Shown here: positions 36,293-47,031 of the stretch, piece by piece
Numbering within the stretch: position 1 is the stretch's first letter
How the letters are laid out: the number at the start of each line of letters is the position of its first letter
Source of the DNA: Terrilactibacillus sp. S3-3
GTDB lineage: Bacteria > Bacillota > Bacilli > Bacillales > Sporolactobacillaceae
Direction: 5' to 3'
DNA: 64,000 nucleotides
Assembly: GCA_030437565.1 (NCBI GenBank)
Contig: CP129291.1
Coordinates: forward strand, 2,170,001 to 2,234,000
Notes under the pieces: generated by a model
What the model saw: the letters and a program-made list of their open reading frames with translations, nothing else
What the model was told of the DNA's origin: nothing
The model's database searches: none
Translations under genes and position numbers: made by a program

Positions 36293-36329
36293 TTTTTTTC
36301 ACCTCCTTTCATTGATATTGCCCGGCCGG

Positions 36330-37001
36330 TTACGGCGTTGTTGTCCCCGTCGCACTGGTCGTCCCTGTTGCACTTGTTCCGCTGTCCTGACTGCTTGAAC
36401 CTGCCTGCGACGAGGCGTTGGGCTTCAATTGTTCGGTAATGGCCGCCGCTTTGCTTGCAGCCATATTTTCTAAAATCTGCGCCTTTGTTTTGTCATCCAG
36501 CATATTCATGTATTCTGCGGCTTTTTTTTTTGTAGTCATTTTGTCGAAAATGGCAGCCGCCTTATCGGGATCCATATTTTTGTATGTCTGGGCATAAACC
36601 TCTTCTTTATCTGCCTGCGACTGTTGCTGCTGCGCTTTTTTCTGCTGACTGCTGTCCGATTGCGCTTGCTTTAGCTGCGTTTTTAATTGATCAATTTGAT
36701 CTGATTTTTGTGTGATTTCGTTTCTTAGCCGATTGATCGTGGCGCTTTGATCGGAAATCTCACTTTTTAGCGTAGCCGAATCATTCGAGACAGTGTTTGC
36801 TCCTTGACCCGTCTGCTGTGTTTGATGGCTGCCCGGCAGCAGCGACGTTGCCAGTTGTTTGGTTTCAGCAAAAGGATCGAGACCTGCCAGCTTCATAATT
36901 AACATCGTTAAAATGATCAAAAACAGCAGAGGAACCAAGATAACTAGAAACACTTTTAGCAGTTTGAGCCCAAGGCTCGGCTTTTTTTCTTTTTCTTTCA
37001 T
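36330..37001 (-). CDS. ylxF: MotE/YlxF-like flagellar protein with MgtE_N-type domain
   Basis: Intact, 223 residues. N-terminal membrane helix (LLKVFLVILVPLLFLIILTM), a long coiled coil (LKSEISDQSATINRLRNEIT), then the MgtE-N-like region MDPDKAAAIFDKMTTKKKAA...ILENMAASKAAAI, and a Ser/Thr/Gly-rich tail. Relatives such as MotE chaperone the stator protein MotC in other bacteria; the role here is inferred. Between fliJ and fliK. Confidence 0.85.
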   Translation of the reverse strand: MKEKEKKPSLGLKLLKVFLVILVPLLFLIILTMLIMKLAGLDPFAETKQLATSLLPGSHQTQQTGQGANTVSNDSATLKSEISDQSATINRLRNEITQKSDQIDQLKTQLKQAQSDSSQQKKAQQQQSQADKEEVYAQTYKNMDPDKAAAIFDKMTTKKKAAEYMNMLDDKTKAQILENMAASKAAAITEQLKPNASSQAGSSSQDSGTSATGTTSATGTTTP

Positions 37002-37019
37002 TTGGTCGGGGCCACCTCA

Positions 37020-37466
37020 TCAATGTTTAAGTGATTTTAAAGCGGCGATTTCATCCAATCGCTTGGCATCCCGCTTTTTTTTTCATCATCTTTGCGATAG
37101 GCAAGCCAGCCATTCTTTCGTCTTGATTTTTTCGTATTTTTTGACTTCGATCGCCTTTTCTTTTAAGACGGGCTGAAACTTTTCCAAACGCACTTTGACT
37201 TTGTTGTATTGAATCGTTAACTCCTCAATTAACCGGTCAATGTTTTCAACATCTGCGAGCTGACGGCGCATTAAATCGAGTGTCATGGACTCTTGCAGTT
37301 TCTCCTGCAGAGCGGTTTCAATCGCTTGTTTTTTTTCAATCAAACGGACCAATCGGCCCGCAATCTGCTCGAATGAATCATAGATTCTCTGGTACTCAAC
37401 TTCCAGCTGTTTTCGTTCACTCTCAGCAACCTGCATTAAACGCTCCAAGCGAAACTCAAATGCCAC
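37020..37466 (-). CDS. fliJ: Flagellar export chaperone FliJ (two frameshifts)
   Basis: Coiled-coil stalk that activates the FliI ATPase and FlhA. Predicted helical throughout: FEFRLERLMQVAESERKQLE, IDRLIEELTIQYNKVKVRLE. Start GTG 37464-37466, right after the fliI stop. Breaks: AGCC repeated at 37104-37111 (one copy gives KEWLAYRKDDEKK) and the run of 9 at 37075-37083. About 147 residues as in B. subtilis. Confidence 0.9.
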
Positions 37467-37467
37467 G

Positions 37468-38787
37468 TCAACCAGCGTCCTTTCCAAACTCTGCTATCAA
37501 ACTGTCGACAGCCTTGGAAAATGTCACCATTTCTCGCTCAGACTGACAGAGATACTTCTTTATTAACGGATAATAATGAATGGAGGCATCAATTTCAGCC
37601 GAGAGCTTCCTGTTTTATAGGCACCAATATTGATCAGGTCTTCCGATTCAACGTATTTTGCGAGCAGCGCTCGAAAGCGGGCGGCCGCTTCTAGATGATC
37701 ATGAGAAACGATTTGATTCATCACCCGGCTGACACTCTTTAATAAATTGATCGCCGGATATTGCCCTTTTTGGGCAAGCGAACGATCCAAGACAATATGC
37801 CCATCAAGAATGCCTCGAGCCGTGTCGGAAATCGGCTCATCCAAATCGTCACCGTCGACCAGCACAGTATAAAATGCCGTTATTGTGCCATTGACATCGG
37901 TTCCCGCTCTTTCCAGCAACTGACTGAGGGAGCAAAGCAAATACCGATGGAGGGTAGCCTTTTGTTGTCGGTGGTTCGCCGACTGCCAGACCAATCTCCC
38001 TCTGAGCCATGGCAACGCGCGTCAAAGAATCCATCATTAAAAGGACATCTTTTCCTTTGGAACGAAAATACTCGGCGATCGCCGTCGCTGTCAGCGCCCT
38101 TAATCCGCATGAGAGCCGGTTGATCGCTTGTGGCAACAACGACGATGGAGCGCTTCATGCCTTCTTCGCCAAGATCTTTTTCCAGAAACTCGCGCACTTC
38201 CCTGCCTCGTTCCCCAATTAGCGCGATCACATTTAAATCGGCCGATGTGTGCCGGGCGATCATCCCCATCAGCGTGCTCTTTCCGACGCCGCTGCCGGCA
38301 AAGATCCCGATCCGCTGTCCCTTTCCGACCGTGAGCAGGCCGTCGATTGAACGGATGCCCAGTTCAATCGGATTTTCGATACGCGGACGTGTGAGCGGAT
38401 TCGGGGGCGGCTGATTCGCCGGTACTTGGTCAACCTCCTTAGAAAAACCGTCCCCCGACATCTTTCTTCCCAGACTGTCGCAAACATTGCCGACAAGCTC
38501 TTCATTGACCTTCACTTGCAAAGGTTTTCCGGTCGCTTCGACAAGACTGCCCGGCGATATATGCCGCGCCGTCGTATAAGGCATAAGTAAATGCTCTCAT
38601 CCCGAAAGCCGACCACTTCAGCCATCACTTTGCGGCCGCTTGATTTTATGTGTATGTAGCACACATCGCCGACGGAAGATGCGGGGCCTCTGGACTCGAT
38701 GAGCAGGCCGACGACCCTCGTAATTTTTCCATAGCGGCGATAGCTGTCAATATTTTCCACTTCATCAATCAACTGAATGGCTTTCAC
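37468..38787 (-). CDS. fliI: Flagellar export ATPase FliI (four frameshifts)
   Basis: F1-beta-like ATPase driving export. Walker [21 protein letters not shown], Walker B region [18 protein letters not shown], the signature [18 protein letters not shown] and GAYKTGSS near the end. Start GTG 38785-38787 behind GGAGG, overlapping fliH. Breaks: a missing C near 38590, a lost GC unit near 38103 (RIKGALTATA), ACTG repeated at 37919-37926, and a missing base near 37605. About 440 residues (B. subtilis 438). Confidence 0.94.
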
Positions 38788-39553
38788 CGGCTTGTTCCTC
38801 CATTAATTCCGATAGTTTGGCTTTTATGACGGCCAGCTGACTATCGACCCCCGCATCGATTTTTCCAAACGGGGTTTCAATGCTGCAATCATTGTCATTC
38901 AGATCGCCGTCTGCATATATCAGCAGCTTTGCATCTTGGACAAAAGCAGCCAGTTCTGAATAGTGATCGGTCAGCGCGCCGAACCAGGCAGGCGGGACGG
39001 TTATTTTGATTGTCCGCTGATCGCGGACGTCTTTCAAAGCCGTCTTGACAAGAGACAGCCACTTATCCTTGTTCTCCCGAAGAGATGTGCAATGATTTTT
39101 TTCAGCGACTTTCATCGACAGCGCGAGGATGGCCGGCTCGGCCTGCGCTAAATAGTCTTTATAGACCCGACTCGCTTTGTCTATGACACTATTCGCCTGT
39201 TCGACTTTGCTAGTAAAGGAGCGCCTGCCTTCCTCTTTGCCCTCAGTTAGCCCTTTCTCGAAACCCTCTGCCGCTTTTTGTTTGTAAATTTGCTCTCTTT
39301 TTTTTTGAGCGGCCTCTTCCTGTTCACGCATTCTGTTCTGCATCTCTTTATACTCATTTTGAGCTTTGTTCAAAATGGCCTGCGCTTCCTGCTTGGCCGC
39401 CTCCACTTTGGCGGTGAGAGATGCTTCAACCGCTTCCTCACTCATGCCGCTGTTCAACTGGTTTAGATAGGGATCAATGACAGCTGTCAATTGAATCAGC
39501 TTTTTTTCTCCTTTTGGCTGCATGGACTTGAGAAGATTAGACAATGACATCAT
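38765..39553 (-). CDS. fliH: Flagellar assembly protein FliH (hidden compensating frameshifts)
   Basis: Regulator of FliI that docks it to the C-ring. Long charged coiled coil (EEAAQKKREQIYKQKAAEGF, GLTEGKEEGRR with the FliH Gly-repeat) then the C-terminal domain (ENKDKWLSLVKTALKDVRDQ). The frame looks open, but residues ~168-176 (NHCTSL) are off frame: an extra A near 39095 and a missing C near 39078 hide the expected AEKIIAHLFRENK. Start is one of two adjacent ATGs at 39548-39553. About 262 residues. Confidence 0.88.
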   Translation of the reverse strand: MMSLSNLLKSMQPKGEKKLIQLTAVIDPYLNQLNSGMSEEAVEASLTAKVEAAKQEAQAILNKAQNEYKEMQNRMREQEEAAQKKREQIYKQKAAEGFEKGLTEGKEEGRRSFTSKVEQANSVIDKASRVYKDYLAQAEPAILALSMKVAEKNHCTSLRENKDKWLSLVKTALKDVRDQRTIKITVPPAWFGALTDHYSELAAFVQDAKLLIYADGDLNDNDCSIETPFGKIDAGVDSQLAVIKAKLSELMEEQAGESHSVD

Positions 39554-40561
39554 CCCCTTTGCCGCGGGCGATGACAATTTCTCCGGCGTCTCAAGAGATT
39601 TCTAATGGCATTGACAATCCGCGTCTGTGCTTCTTCAACGTCATGCAGTCGAACGGGACCCATATATTCCATTTCTTCTTTTAAACTTGCCGCCATCCGC
39701 TCCGACATATTGGAGAAAAGAAGATTCTTCACTTCATCGCTTGCCGTTTTCATCGCCAGAATAAGGTCTTCATTTTCAACCTCTCTAATCACCCTTTGGA
39801 TGGCCCGATCATCTAGCACAATGATATCTTCAAAGACAAACATTCTTTTCTTAATCTCATCAGCCAGATCCGGATCTTCTTGTTTCAATTCATCCAAAAT
39901 ATTTCGTTCAGTGGTCCTGTCTACTCCGTTCAGTACATTAACAATCGACGTGATGCCGCCGGTCTGTGTATAATCCTGGCTGATCGAAGATAAAGAGATT
40001 TTCTTTTCTAAAATCTGTTCGACTTGAGTGATCACTTCCGGAGACGTCCGATCCATCTGGGCAATTCTTTTGGCCACATCAGCCTGACTCTCCGGAGGAA
40101 GTGCCGACAGAACCTGGGAAGCCTGTTCGGGCTGCAGGTAGGATAGAACAAGCGCAATCGTTTGCGGATGCTCATGCTGAATAAAATTAAGAATTTGCAG
40201 CGGATCACTCTTTCTCAAAAAATCAAATGGCCTGACTTGCAATGTCGATGTCAATCGCTGGATGACATTCATCGCTTGCTCGGGCCCGAGTGCCTTTTCC
40301 AGCACCTGTTTGGCAAAGCCGATTCCGCCTTGGGAAATATATTCATGAGCGAGCGCCGTTTGAAAAAAAAATTCATCGACGACGTGATTTTTGACATCGC
40401 TGTCGTTTTTTTTTTCGCGCATTTGATATCTCCAGCGTCAAATCTTCTATCTCCTGCTCAGTCAAATGTTTGAAAATTTCCGCGGACACATCGCTGCCAA
40501 GCGCAATCATCAAAATGGCCGCCTTTTGCTTGCCTTTTAACCTCGATAATTGATTAACCAT
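39537..40561 (-). CDS. fliG: Flagellar motor switch protein FliG (two frameshifts)
   Basis: C-ring protein that transmits torque from the stator. N-terminal KQKAAILMIALGSDVSAEIF, middle EHPQTIALVLSYLQPEQASQ, C-terminal charged torque helix RMFVFEDIIVLDDRAIQRVI and MGPVRLHDVEEAQ. About 341 residues. Breaks: the run of 10 at 40406-40415, and an extra A near 39597 after which the end would read DAGEIVIARGKGDDVIV. A T9 tract (EFFFQ) near 40372 is in frame but one Phe longer than relatives. Confidence 0.94.
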
Positions 40562-40575
40562 GAAGGCGCCCCCTT

Positions 40576-42116
40576 TTAATCATCCGAAACCCAGCTCCGC
40601 AACAATTTCACAAACTCATCCGGTCTTTGTTTTGCCATTTTTTCTAGATCCTGGTATTTTTTCACTTCCGGCGTCACATTATCCAGCGTTTGATTCAGGT
40701 CTTCAATGCGAGGAATATCTTCCACGCTTTCAGCGGCATCCGCAGCCGCTTCAGCCGCCATCCTGCGCCTAAGAAGCCATACAATGAGCAAAATAACCAA
40801 GACCAGGACAATGCCGCCGATAATGTAATACCATAAATGCGAGCTTTGCTGAGTCTGTGCACGCATCTTGCCATTAAACTTGCCTACCGTTACCGACGTT
40901 TTCTGGTTGATCGCATTCGCCGCTAATTCTTGACCTTGATTGTCAGAAATCGATGTTCTGACAATCGTGTTTAATATTTGTTTGATGTTGTTCACAGTCT
41001 GCGTCGAAAGTGAATTGGGATTATTTGCTTTCGGCGGTTCAACCATCACCTGAATGCCCAGATCGGTCACTTTATAAGGACTGCCGACAATATCTTTGTG
41101 AATGCGATTAAATTCATAATTGACTTTATTATCAACTTTCTTGTAATTGCCGTTTCCGCTGCTAGTGCCTTGATAAGTCGGCACATCGTTCGTTCCGGTA
41201 CCTGCCTGACCGCCGGCGCCCTGCCCGGAATAAGTCTCTTCAATATTCTCAGTGCTGACTTGAAGGCCTTCCATTTTTTTTGATCGACCGGCTCAACCAA
41301 ATCTTCTTTCGTTTTTTGCTTCGTGAAGTCAACATTGGCAGTCACGTTGACCATGACTTTGCCAGTGCCCATCATCATGCTCAACATTTGAATAACCTTT
41401 TGCTGAATGTCTTTTTCAACCCCATGAACGACCGATTGCTGCTGGTCATAAGCGGATAAAGTCGATCCGCTTTGTGAACTTTTTTGATCGTAATAGTTAA
41501 AATATTGGTCCATGATGACGATATTATCTTCAGGAAGGTTCGGAACACTTTTTGAAACCAAATGGTATAAACCTTTGACCTGACTATCGGTCAGCTGATA
41601 ACCCGGATCAATATTTAAAACAATCGACGCTGAAGCTTTGCTGGCATTTTTCTCTGTACCGACCCAGACATCTGTCTGAGGAAGTGTTAACATCACTTTT
41701 GCCGATTTAACCCCTTTGGTATTTGAGATCAGGCCCGCGAGTTCCGTCTGCATAGCGGCGCGCTGCAAGACGTCAAATTGTTTGTCCGTCATACCAAAGC
41801 TGGCGTTTTGCCCGAAAAAGGAATAATCAATTTCGCCGCTTTTCGGGATGCCCTGCGCGGCCAGTTCCACTTTCAGCTGATTCACTTGATCTTCCGGGAC
41901 GCTGATTGTTGTACCGCCGTTTGACAGTTTGTAAGGAACCTTTTTGCTGTCCAGCGTGTCGGTGATCTGACCGGCTTCGCTGGTCGACAAGTTGCTGTAC
42001 AGCGGCGAATAATGCTTGATGTTTGATAAAATAATCACAAGTATAATAACAACAATCACGGTTACGAGTCCGGTAAGTATGAGCCCTTTTTCTTTCTTCT
42101 TGATAAAGACAGCCAT
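40576..42116 (-). CDS. fliF: Flagellar MS-ring protein FliF (frameshifted)
   Basis: Builds the MS-ring, the base of the flagellum in the membrane. N-terminal membrane helix (LILTGLVTVIVVIILVIILS), secretin-like ring-building motifs (QTELAGLISNTKGVKSAKVM), a periplasmic loop, the second membrane helix (LWYYIIGGIVLVLVILLIVW) and the C-terminal FliG-binding tail (KMAKQRPDEFVKLLRSWVSD). The frame breaks in the run of 8 at 41274-41281. About 513 residues, B. subtilis 536. Confidence 0.95.
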
Positions 42117-42194
42117 TTCTCCTTCAAAAAATTAAATAAATTAAGAAATCTCTCTTTCATTTTTTCCCCCGCTCAAGGCGTTTGTCTTTGCCCA

Positions 42195-42497
42195 TCAAAC
42201 TTGCATCCCCATGACTTCTTTGTAGGCATCAATCACTTTATCTCTAACTTGAACGGTAGCTTGGAGGAGAATATTCGCTTTTTGCATGGCTATCATGACA
42301 TTATGTAAATCCTGGCTGCTGCTATTGCTCGCTAAACCGGTCACCATCTGGTCGGCCGTTTGCTGCGATTCATTGACTTTATCCAACGCTTTACCCAGCG
42401 TCTCCGAAAACGAGTTTTGCGCTGCCGATGCACTGTTTGCGGAAGAAACATCGGAAGCTTGAGAGGGTTTGATTGAATCAACGGATAATACATTCAT
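42195..42497 (-). CDS. fliE: Flagellar hook-basal body complex protein FliE
   Basis: Joins the MS-ring to the rod. Intact, 100 residues. Conserved SFSETLGKALDKVNESQQTA and the C-terminal DLHNVMIAMQKANILLQATV, VRDKVIDAYKEVMGMQV. Follows flgC by 10 bases. Confidence 0.95.
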   Translation of the reverse strand: MNVLSVDSIKPSQASDVSSANSASAAQNSFSETLGKALDKVNESQQTADQMVTGLASNSSSQDLHNVMIAMQKANILLQATVQVRDKVIDAYKEVMGMQV

Positions 42498-42507
42498 TTA
42501 GAGCTGC

Positions 42508-42956
42508 CTACCTTCCAATATCCAATGCTTTTGTCAGCATATTCTTATTTGCGTTCATGACGGTCACATTCGCTTCATAGGAACGGTTTGCCATCAAATC
42601 AAATCGACCATTTCTTTCAGCGGATCAACATTAGGCTCTTTGACATAGCCGTTTTTGTCGGCATCGGGATCGGATGGATCATATTTTTCATTGAAAGGTG
42701 TTGTATCGGCCGTGACGCTTGCAACCTGAACGCCTCCCCCGGCTGATGAACCCATTGAATCGTCAAGCACGGATTGAAATGAATTCTGCACCGGTGCCAG
42801 GTTCACGACTTTGCGCTGATACGGCTGCCACTGACCGCCCACCTTCTTTTCCCTCGTTGTGTCGCTATTGGCGATATTTGAAGACACGACATCCATCCTA
42901 AATCGCTGAGCCGTCAGTCCGGAGGCCGAAATGTTAAGCCCGTCAAACATACCCAT
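42508..42956 (-). CDS. flgC: Flagellar basal-body rod protein FlgC (frameshifted)
   Basis: Proximal rod protein. N-terminal [20 protein letters not shown], central [11 protein letters not shown], and the conserved [20 protein letters not shown]. The frame breaks just after MVDL, where TCAAA is present twice (42594-42605); with one copy the end reads [17 protein letters not shown] and finishes ALDIGR. About 148 residues. Confidence 0.95.
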
Positions 42957-42957
42957 G

Positions 42958-43341
42958 TTACTTTCCTCCTAAGACCGTATTAAACTGCTGAAACTGATTG
43001 CTGACGGCTTGTTCCAATGCTTGATAGCGAAGCTGATTTTTGGCAAGATTTGACATTTGCGCATCGATATCAACATTATTCCCATTATTTTGAACTGCTC
43101 CGGATGAATCATTTTCAATCCGATATCCCGCCTCGTCATCAGACGAAAAGGAAAGGTGCTTTGGGTTCGTTTTTTCAGCCGTTAACGCGTTGTTAAAAAC
43201 ATCATCAAAAGCCACTTGTTTGGCTTTGTAATTAGGCGTATCGACGTTGGCAATGTTCTGCGCCAGCACGTTTTGTTCCGCCATCGAACCGTTCATCGCC
43301 TGCTCTACGATAGGAATGGTAGTAGCAGAAAATATATTCAC
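42958..43341 (-). CDS. flgB: Flagellar basal-body rod protein FlgB
   Basis: Proximal rod protein and first gene of the fla/che operon. Intact, 127 residues. NVLAQNIANVDTPNYKAKQV and the C-terminal RYQALEQAVSNQFQQFNTVL are typical. The start is a GTG at 43339-43341 behind AAGGATG. Confidence 0.94.
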   Translation of the reverse strand: MNIFSATTIPIVEQAMNGSMAEQNVLAQNIANVDTPNYKAKQVAFDDVFNNALTAEKTNPKHLSFSSDDEAGYRIENDSSGAVQNNGNNVDIDAQMSNLAKNQLRYQALEQAVSNQFQQFNTVLGGK

Positions 43342-43616
43342 TTCGCATCCTTCTTTCTCTATCGATCTCTCTTCCTATTTTATCAATTTTTTGCCTTATG
43401 TCTATGTTAATCTTTCATTTTCGACAATTTTCTTTGCTGTTTTTTATCCAAAACCAGGAAAAAAGTCCCTTGTTTGGTCTCAAAACTTATTTTAACTTTT
43501 ATCGATATTTTGCGAAAAACGGATTAAAATTGAGATTTTGCGGAAAAAACAGCGTTCATTGCGTCATCATCTATCTGCCATAAAGCTTTCTTATGGAGCG
43601 TATTCATTTTTAAGAT
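43342..43616 (-). promoter_or_regulatory. Leader region upstream of the fla/che operon
   Basis: About 275 AT-rich bases between the codY terminator and flgB with no gene. They hold a likely sigma-A promoter (listed separately). AT-rich GAAAATT-like half sites (for example near 43420-43435) resemble CodY boxes only loosely; in B. subtilis CodY represses this operon, so a site would be expected. Confidence 0.5.
43376..43403 (-). promoter_or_regulatory. Likely sigma-A promoter of the fla/che operon
   Basis: Minus strand: TAGACA at 43398-43403, 16-base spacer, TAAAAT at 43376-43381, each one mismatch from consensus. The -10 lies 35 bases before the flgB start. No good sigma-D promoter was seen. 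Confidence 0.55.
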
Positions 43617-43673
43617 AAAAAAGCCTTCAGATCTCCGGGGCTTATCGTCCCGGAAACCTGAAGGCTTTTTTTT
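43617..43673 (-). terminator. Strong terminator after codY
   Basis: GCCTTCAG-GTTTCCGGG pairs with CCCCGGAGATCTGAAGGC and T runs flank it on both strands. It ends the hslV-hslU-codY transcript before the flagellar operon. Confidence 0.9.
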
Positions 43674-43696
43674 GAATGGCAAAATCCTGAACCGGA

Positions 43697-44476
43697 TTAT
43701 TCGCCTTTGATACGATTTAATTCAAACAGGAATTTATCATTGAGCACTTTAATATACGTTCCCTTCATCCCAAGAGAGCGCGATTCAATGACACCGGCAC
43801 TTTCGAGTTTGCGCAGCGCATTGACAATGACCGAGCGGGTAATGCCGACGCGATCGGCAATTTTGCTGGCGACAAGCAGCCCTTCTTTACCGTCCAGTTC
43901 TTCGAAAAATATGTTCAATCGCTTCCAGTTCACTGTAGGAAAGCGAGCTGATCGCCATTTGTACAACGGCCTTTTCGCGTGCTTCTTCTTCAATTTCTTC
44001 AGTCTTTTCACGCAGAATTTCCATGCCGACAACCGTTGCGCCGTATTCAGCGAGAATAAGATCTTCATCCGTAAAAGATTCATTCATACGGGACAAAATC
44101 AGCGTGCCAAGCCGTTCGCCACCGCCGACAATCGGAACGATCGTCGTCAAACCGCCGGAAAACAGCTCTTTGTTTTCATCAGGAAAGACGCTGAACGGGC
44201 TGTTGACATCAAGGTTCGGTGACGTTTCTGTTACCGCAAACAGATTCTGTGTATAGTCTTCCGGGAACTGCTTGCTTTCGAACATTTTTTGCATCCGTTC
44301 GTTTTCAAATTCCAGCTTTAAAGAGAGGCCGAGCAGCTTGCCGCGGCGGCTGACGACAAATGTGTTGCTTTCAATAACATCCCTCAGCGTTTGTGCCATT
44401 TCATTAAAATTGACAGGCGTCCTCGCCCCTTGAAGCATATTATTAATTTTCCTTGTTTTTTTTCCAAAAGTGTCAT
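43697..44476 (-). CDS. codY: Global regulator CodY (two frameshifts)
   Basis: GTP- and branched-chain-amino-acid-sensing repressor. N-terminal GAF domain ([34 protein letters not shown]), then the winged helix with the nearly invariant [20 protein letters not shown] and [15 protein letters not shown]. Start ATG 44474-44476 ([14 protein letters not shown]). Breaks: the run of 8 at 44456-44463, where the family fits two bases fewer, and one extra base at 43907-43911 ([10 protein letters not shown]). About 259 residues. Confidence 0.95.
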
Positions 44477-44498
44477 GTCATTTTCCTCCTGCACATTC

Positions 44499-45900
44499 TT
44501 ATAATATATATTGGCTTAAATCTCGATTTTTTACGATGCTTGCCAGCTTTTCATCTACATATTCCGGTGTAATGGTTACTTCCTGCAGCGTGTGTTCCGG
44601 TGCTTCAAATGACAAATCTTCGAGTAATTTTTCCAAAATGGTATGCAGCCTTCTAGCACCGATATTATCCGTCTCTTGATTAACCTCATAAGCGATTGAA
44701 GCTATTTTACGAATAGCATCGTCAGAAAATTTAACCTTTATACCTTCCGTTTGCAATAGTGCCTGATATTGTTTGAGAAGAGCATTGCTCGGCTCAACAA
44801 GAATGTTAACAAAGTCGTCGACCGACAGACTGGTTAACTCCACGCGAATCGGAAAGCGTCCTTGAAGCTCCGGAATCAGATCGGATGGTTTTGACATATG
44901 AAAAGCGCCGGCAGCAATAAACAAAATATAATCGGTTTTCACCATTCCATATTTTGTATTTACCGTTGACCCTTCAACAATCGGCAGAATATCCCTTTGC
45001 ACACCTTCACGGGAAACTTCACCGGCGTTCTGGCCTTTGCCGGTAATTTTGTCAATTTCATCAATAAAGATAATGCCGGATTGTTCAGCCCGGGAAACCG
45101 CTTCCTGTGTAACTTCATCCATATCAATCAGTTTTTGCGCTTCATCCTGAATAAGCAGTTTTCTGGCATCTTTCACGGCAAGTTTGCGTTTTTTCTTGCG
45201 TTTCGGCATCATGCCTCCCAGAATATCCTGCATATTCACACCAAACTGTTCCATCCCCGAACCTTGAAACATATCAAACATGCCATTTGACTGCTGCTCG
45301 TTGATTTCAATCGTTACCAGATGATCTTCAAGTTCGCCAAGCTCAAGCAGTTTGCGCGTTTGTTCGCGCTTTGTCCGGATTGACTCGGAGACTTTATCCC
45401 CCTGATCATTCTGCCCGCTGTTTTGATTTTGGCCAAACAGCATTTCAAGCGGATTTTTGGACTGGGATGCTTTGGGATCGGACGGAACCAGCCATTCAAC
45501 CAACCGGTTATTGGCCAGTTCTTCGGCTTTTGACTGAACCGCCCCCATCTTTTCATCCTTAACCAATCGAATCGACGTTTCAACAAGATCTCGAACCATC
45601 GATCGATTCAACATCGCGCCCGACATATCCTACTTCAGTAAACTTGGTCGCTTCAAGTTTAACAAATGGCGCACCGACAAGTTTGGCCAGACGTCTGGCA
45701 ATTTCCGTCTTTCCTACCCCAGTCGGTCCAATCATCAAAATATTTTTGGGAACGATTTCATCGCGAATTTTTTCATCCAAAAGCGTTCGCCGGTAACGGT
45801 TGCGAAGAGCAATGGCAACAGACCGTTTGGCTTTTTCCTGACCGACGATATATCGATCGAGCTTCTCAACAATTTGTTTAGGGGTCAGCGGTGTTGACAT
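44499..45900 (-). CDS. hslU: ATP-dependent protease ATPase subunit HslU/ClpY (frameshifted)
   Basis: AAA+ unfoldase partner of HslV. Walker [19 protein letters not shown], pore motif GYVGRDVES, Walker B FIDEIDKI, sensor 2 [20 protein letters not shown]. About 467 residues. The break is an ATCG repeat at 45598-45607 immediately after GRDVES; removing one copy gives [14 protein letters not shown]. Start ATG 45898-45900. Confidence 0.96.
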
Positions 45901-45926
45901 TTAAAAAGCCTCCTTATTTTCAACTG

Positions 45927-46472
45927 TCAAAGCTCTTCAACAATGATGTGATCATTGGTAAACACGCAAATTTCGCCCGCTATCCGCAGGGCTTTTTCCG
46001 CAATTTCCTTCGCCGTGAGCTCGGCTCCTCCATAGCGCTTGAGTGCCCGTCCCGCTGCCAAGGCATAGTTTCCTCCCGATCCAATCGCCAAAAATCCGTC
46101 ATCATCGGGCTCAATAACTTCCCCCGTCCCGGAGATGAGCAGCAAATCTTTTTTGTCCATCACAATCAGCATGGCTTCCAATTGCCGCAGCATTTTGTCA
46201 TTTCGCCACTCTTTAGCCAGTTCCACGGCAGCTCTTTGAAGGTTGCCGTTGTATTCTTCAAGCCGGCCTTCGAATTTTTCATAAAGTGTAAAAGCATCGG
46301 CAACGGAGCCCGCGAAACCGGCAATCACATTCCCGTTATATAACTTACGAACTTTCCTCGCCGAATGTTTCATAATGACGGACTGCCCGAGTGTCACTTG
46401 ACCATCCCCGGCCATCGCGCTCTGCCCATTGTAATGAATCCCTAAAATCGTTGTTGCATGAAATTCGCCCAA
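45927..46472 (-). CDS. hslV: ATP-dependent protease peptidase subunit HslV/ClpQ
   Basis: Proteasome-like peptidase working with HslU. Intact; about 181 residues from a TTG start at 46470-46472 behind AGGAGGG, giving [13 protein letters not shown]. Core motifs [37 protein letters not shown] and [14 protein letters not shown]. An upstream in-frame start would place the box inside the gene and is unlikely. Confidence 0.94.
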   Translation of the reverse strand: MGEFHATTILGIHYNGQSAMAGDGQVTLGQSVIMKHSARKVRKLYNGNVIAGFAGSVADAFTLYEKFEGRLEEYNGNLQRAAVELAKEWRNDKMLRQLEAMLIVMDKKDLLLISGTGEVIEPDDDGFLAIGSGGNYALAAGRALKRYGGAELTAKEIAEKALRIAGEICVFTNDHIIVEEL

Positions 46473-47031
46473 AAATATCCCTCCTAAAACCACATAAGTA
46501 CATCGTAAAAAGACAATGTCTTTTGTTTGACCTTGAGAAAAAAGAAGCCAAAATTGAAATCGCCGTCAATCGCTAAAGAAAACTTGGCAGGGCCAGTCTT
46601 TAGGCGCCGGGCGAGCCCCTGGTGCACCTATACTTCGTTACGCCGGAAATCAGTTTCTTAAAGTATAAAAAGGCGTCGCTTTTTTTTTATCAGTCTATTC
46701 AATCGCCGAGCGGTCCCATGACAATTATTCACGCCGGGGCAGAGTCCCCTAATCTGCGAAAACTTCGGCGCTGCCTAAGGTCACTCGCCGCGTTTTTTTT
46801 TTTTTTATAAAAGTCAAACAAAACATTTCTTTTCAGTATGTACAGCAACGGATTAAACATGAAAAAGCGGCAATACATGCCGCCGGCATGCCGCTTGCAA
46901 AGGATTTCTAAATCGGCAAACCAGCCACCTTCATTTTTCCTAGGGACAATAGCCCAAGAAAACCGCAAACAACCTGCTTACCTGCGCGGCTCTTAAATAT
47001 TATCACAAGTAAGAGCGCTTGACAAGAGAGT
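46473..47031 (-). other. 559-base gap where codV/xerC is expected
   Basis: In B. subtilis the tyrosine recombinase gene codV lies between trmFO and hslV. Here I see no open frame of size and no recombinase motif (such as HTFATHLL or a C-terminal LGH...TTxxYTH) on either strand. The gap holds a terminator after trmFO, long T runs (46681-46690 and about 46792-46806), and several GC-rich hairpins near 46600 and 46735. Confidence 0.6.
46862..46896 (-). terminator. Terminator after trmFO
   Basis: Minus-strand AAGCGGCA pairs with TGCCGCTT around an inner GCCGGC and is followed by TTTC. About 135 bases beyond the trmFO stop. Confidence 0.65.
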
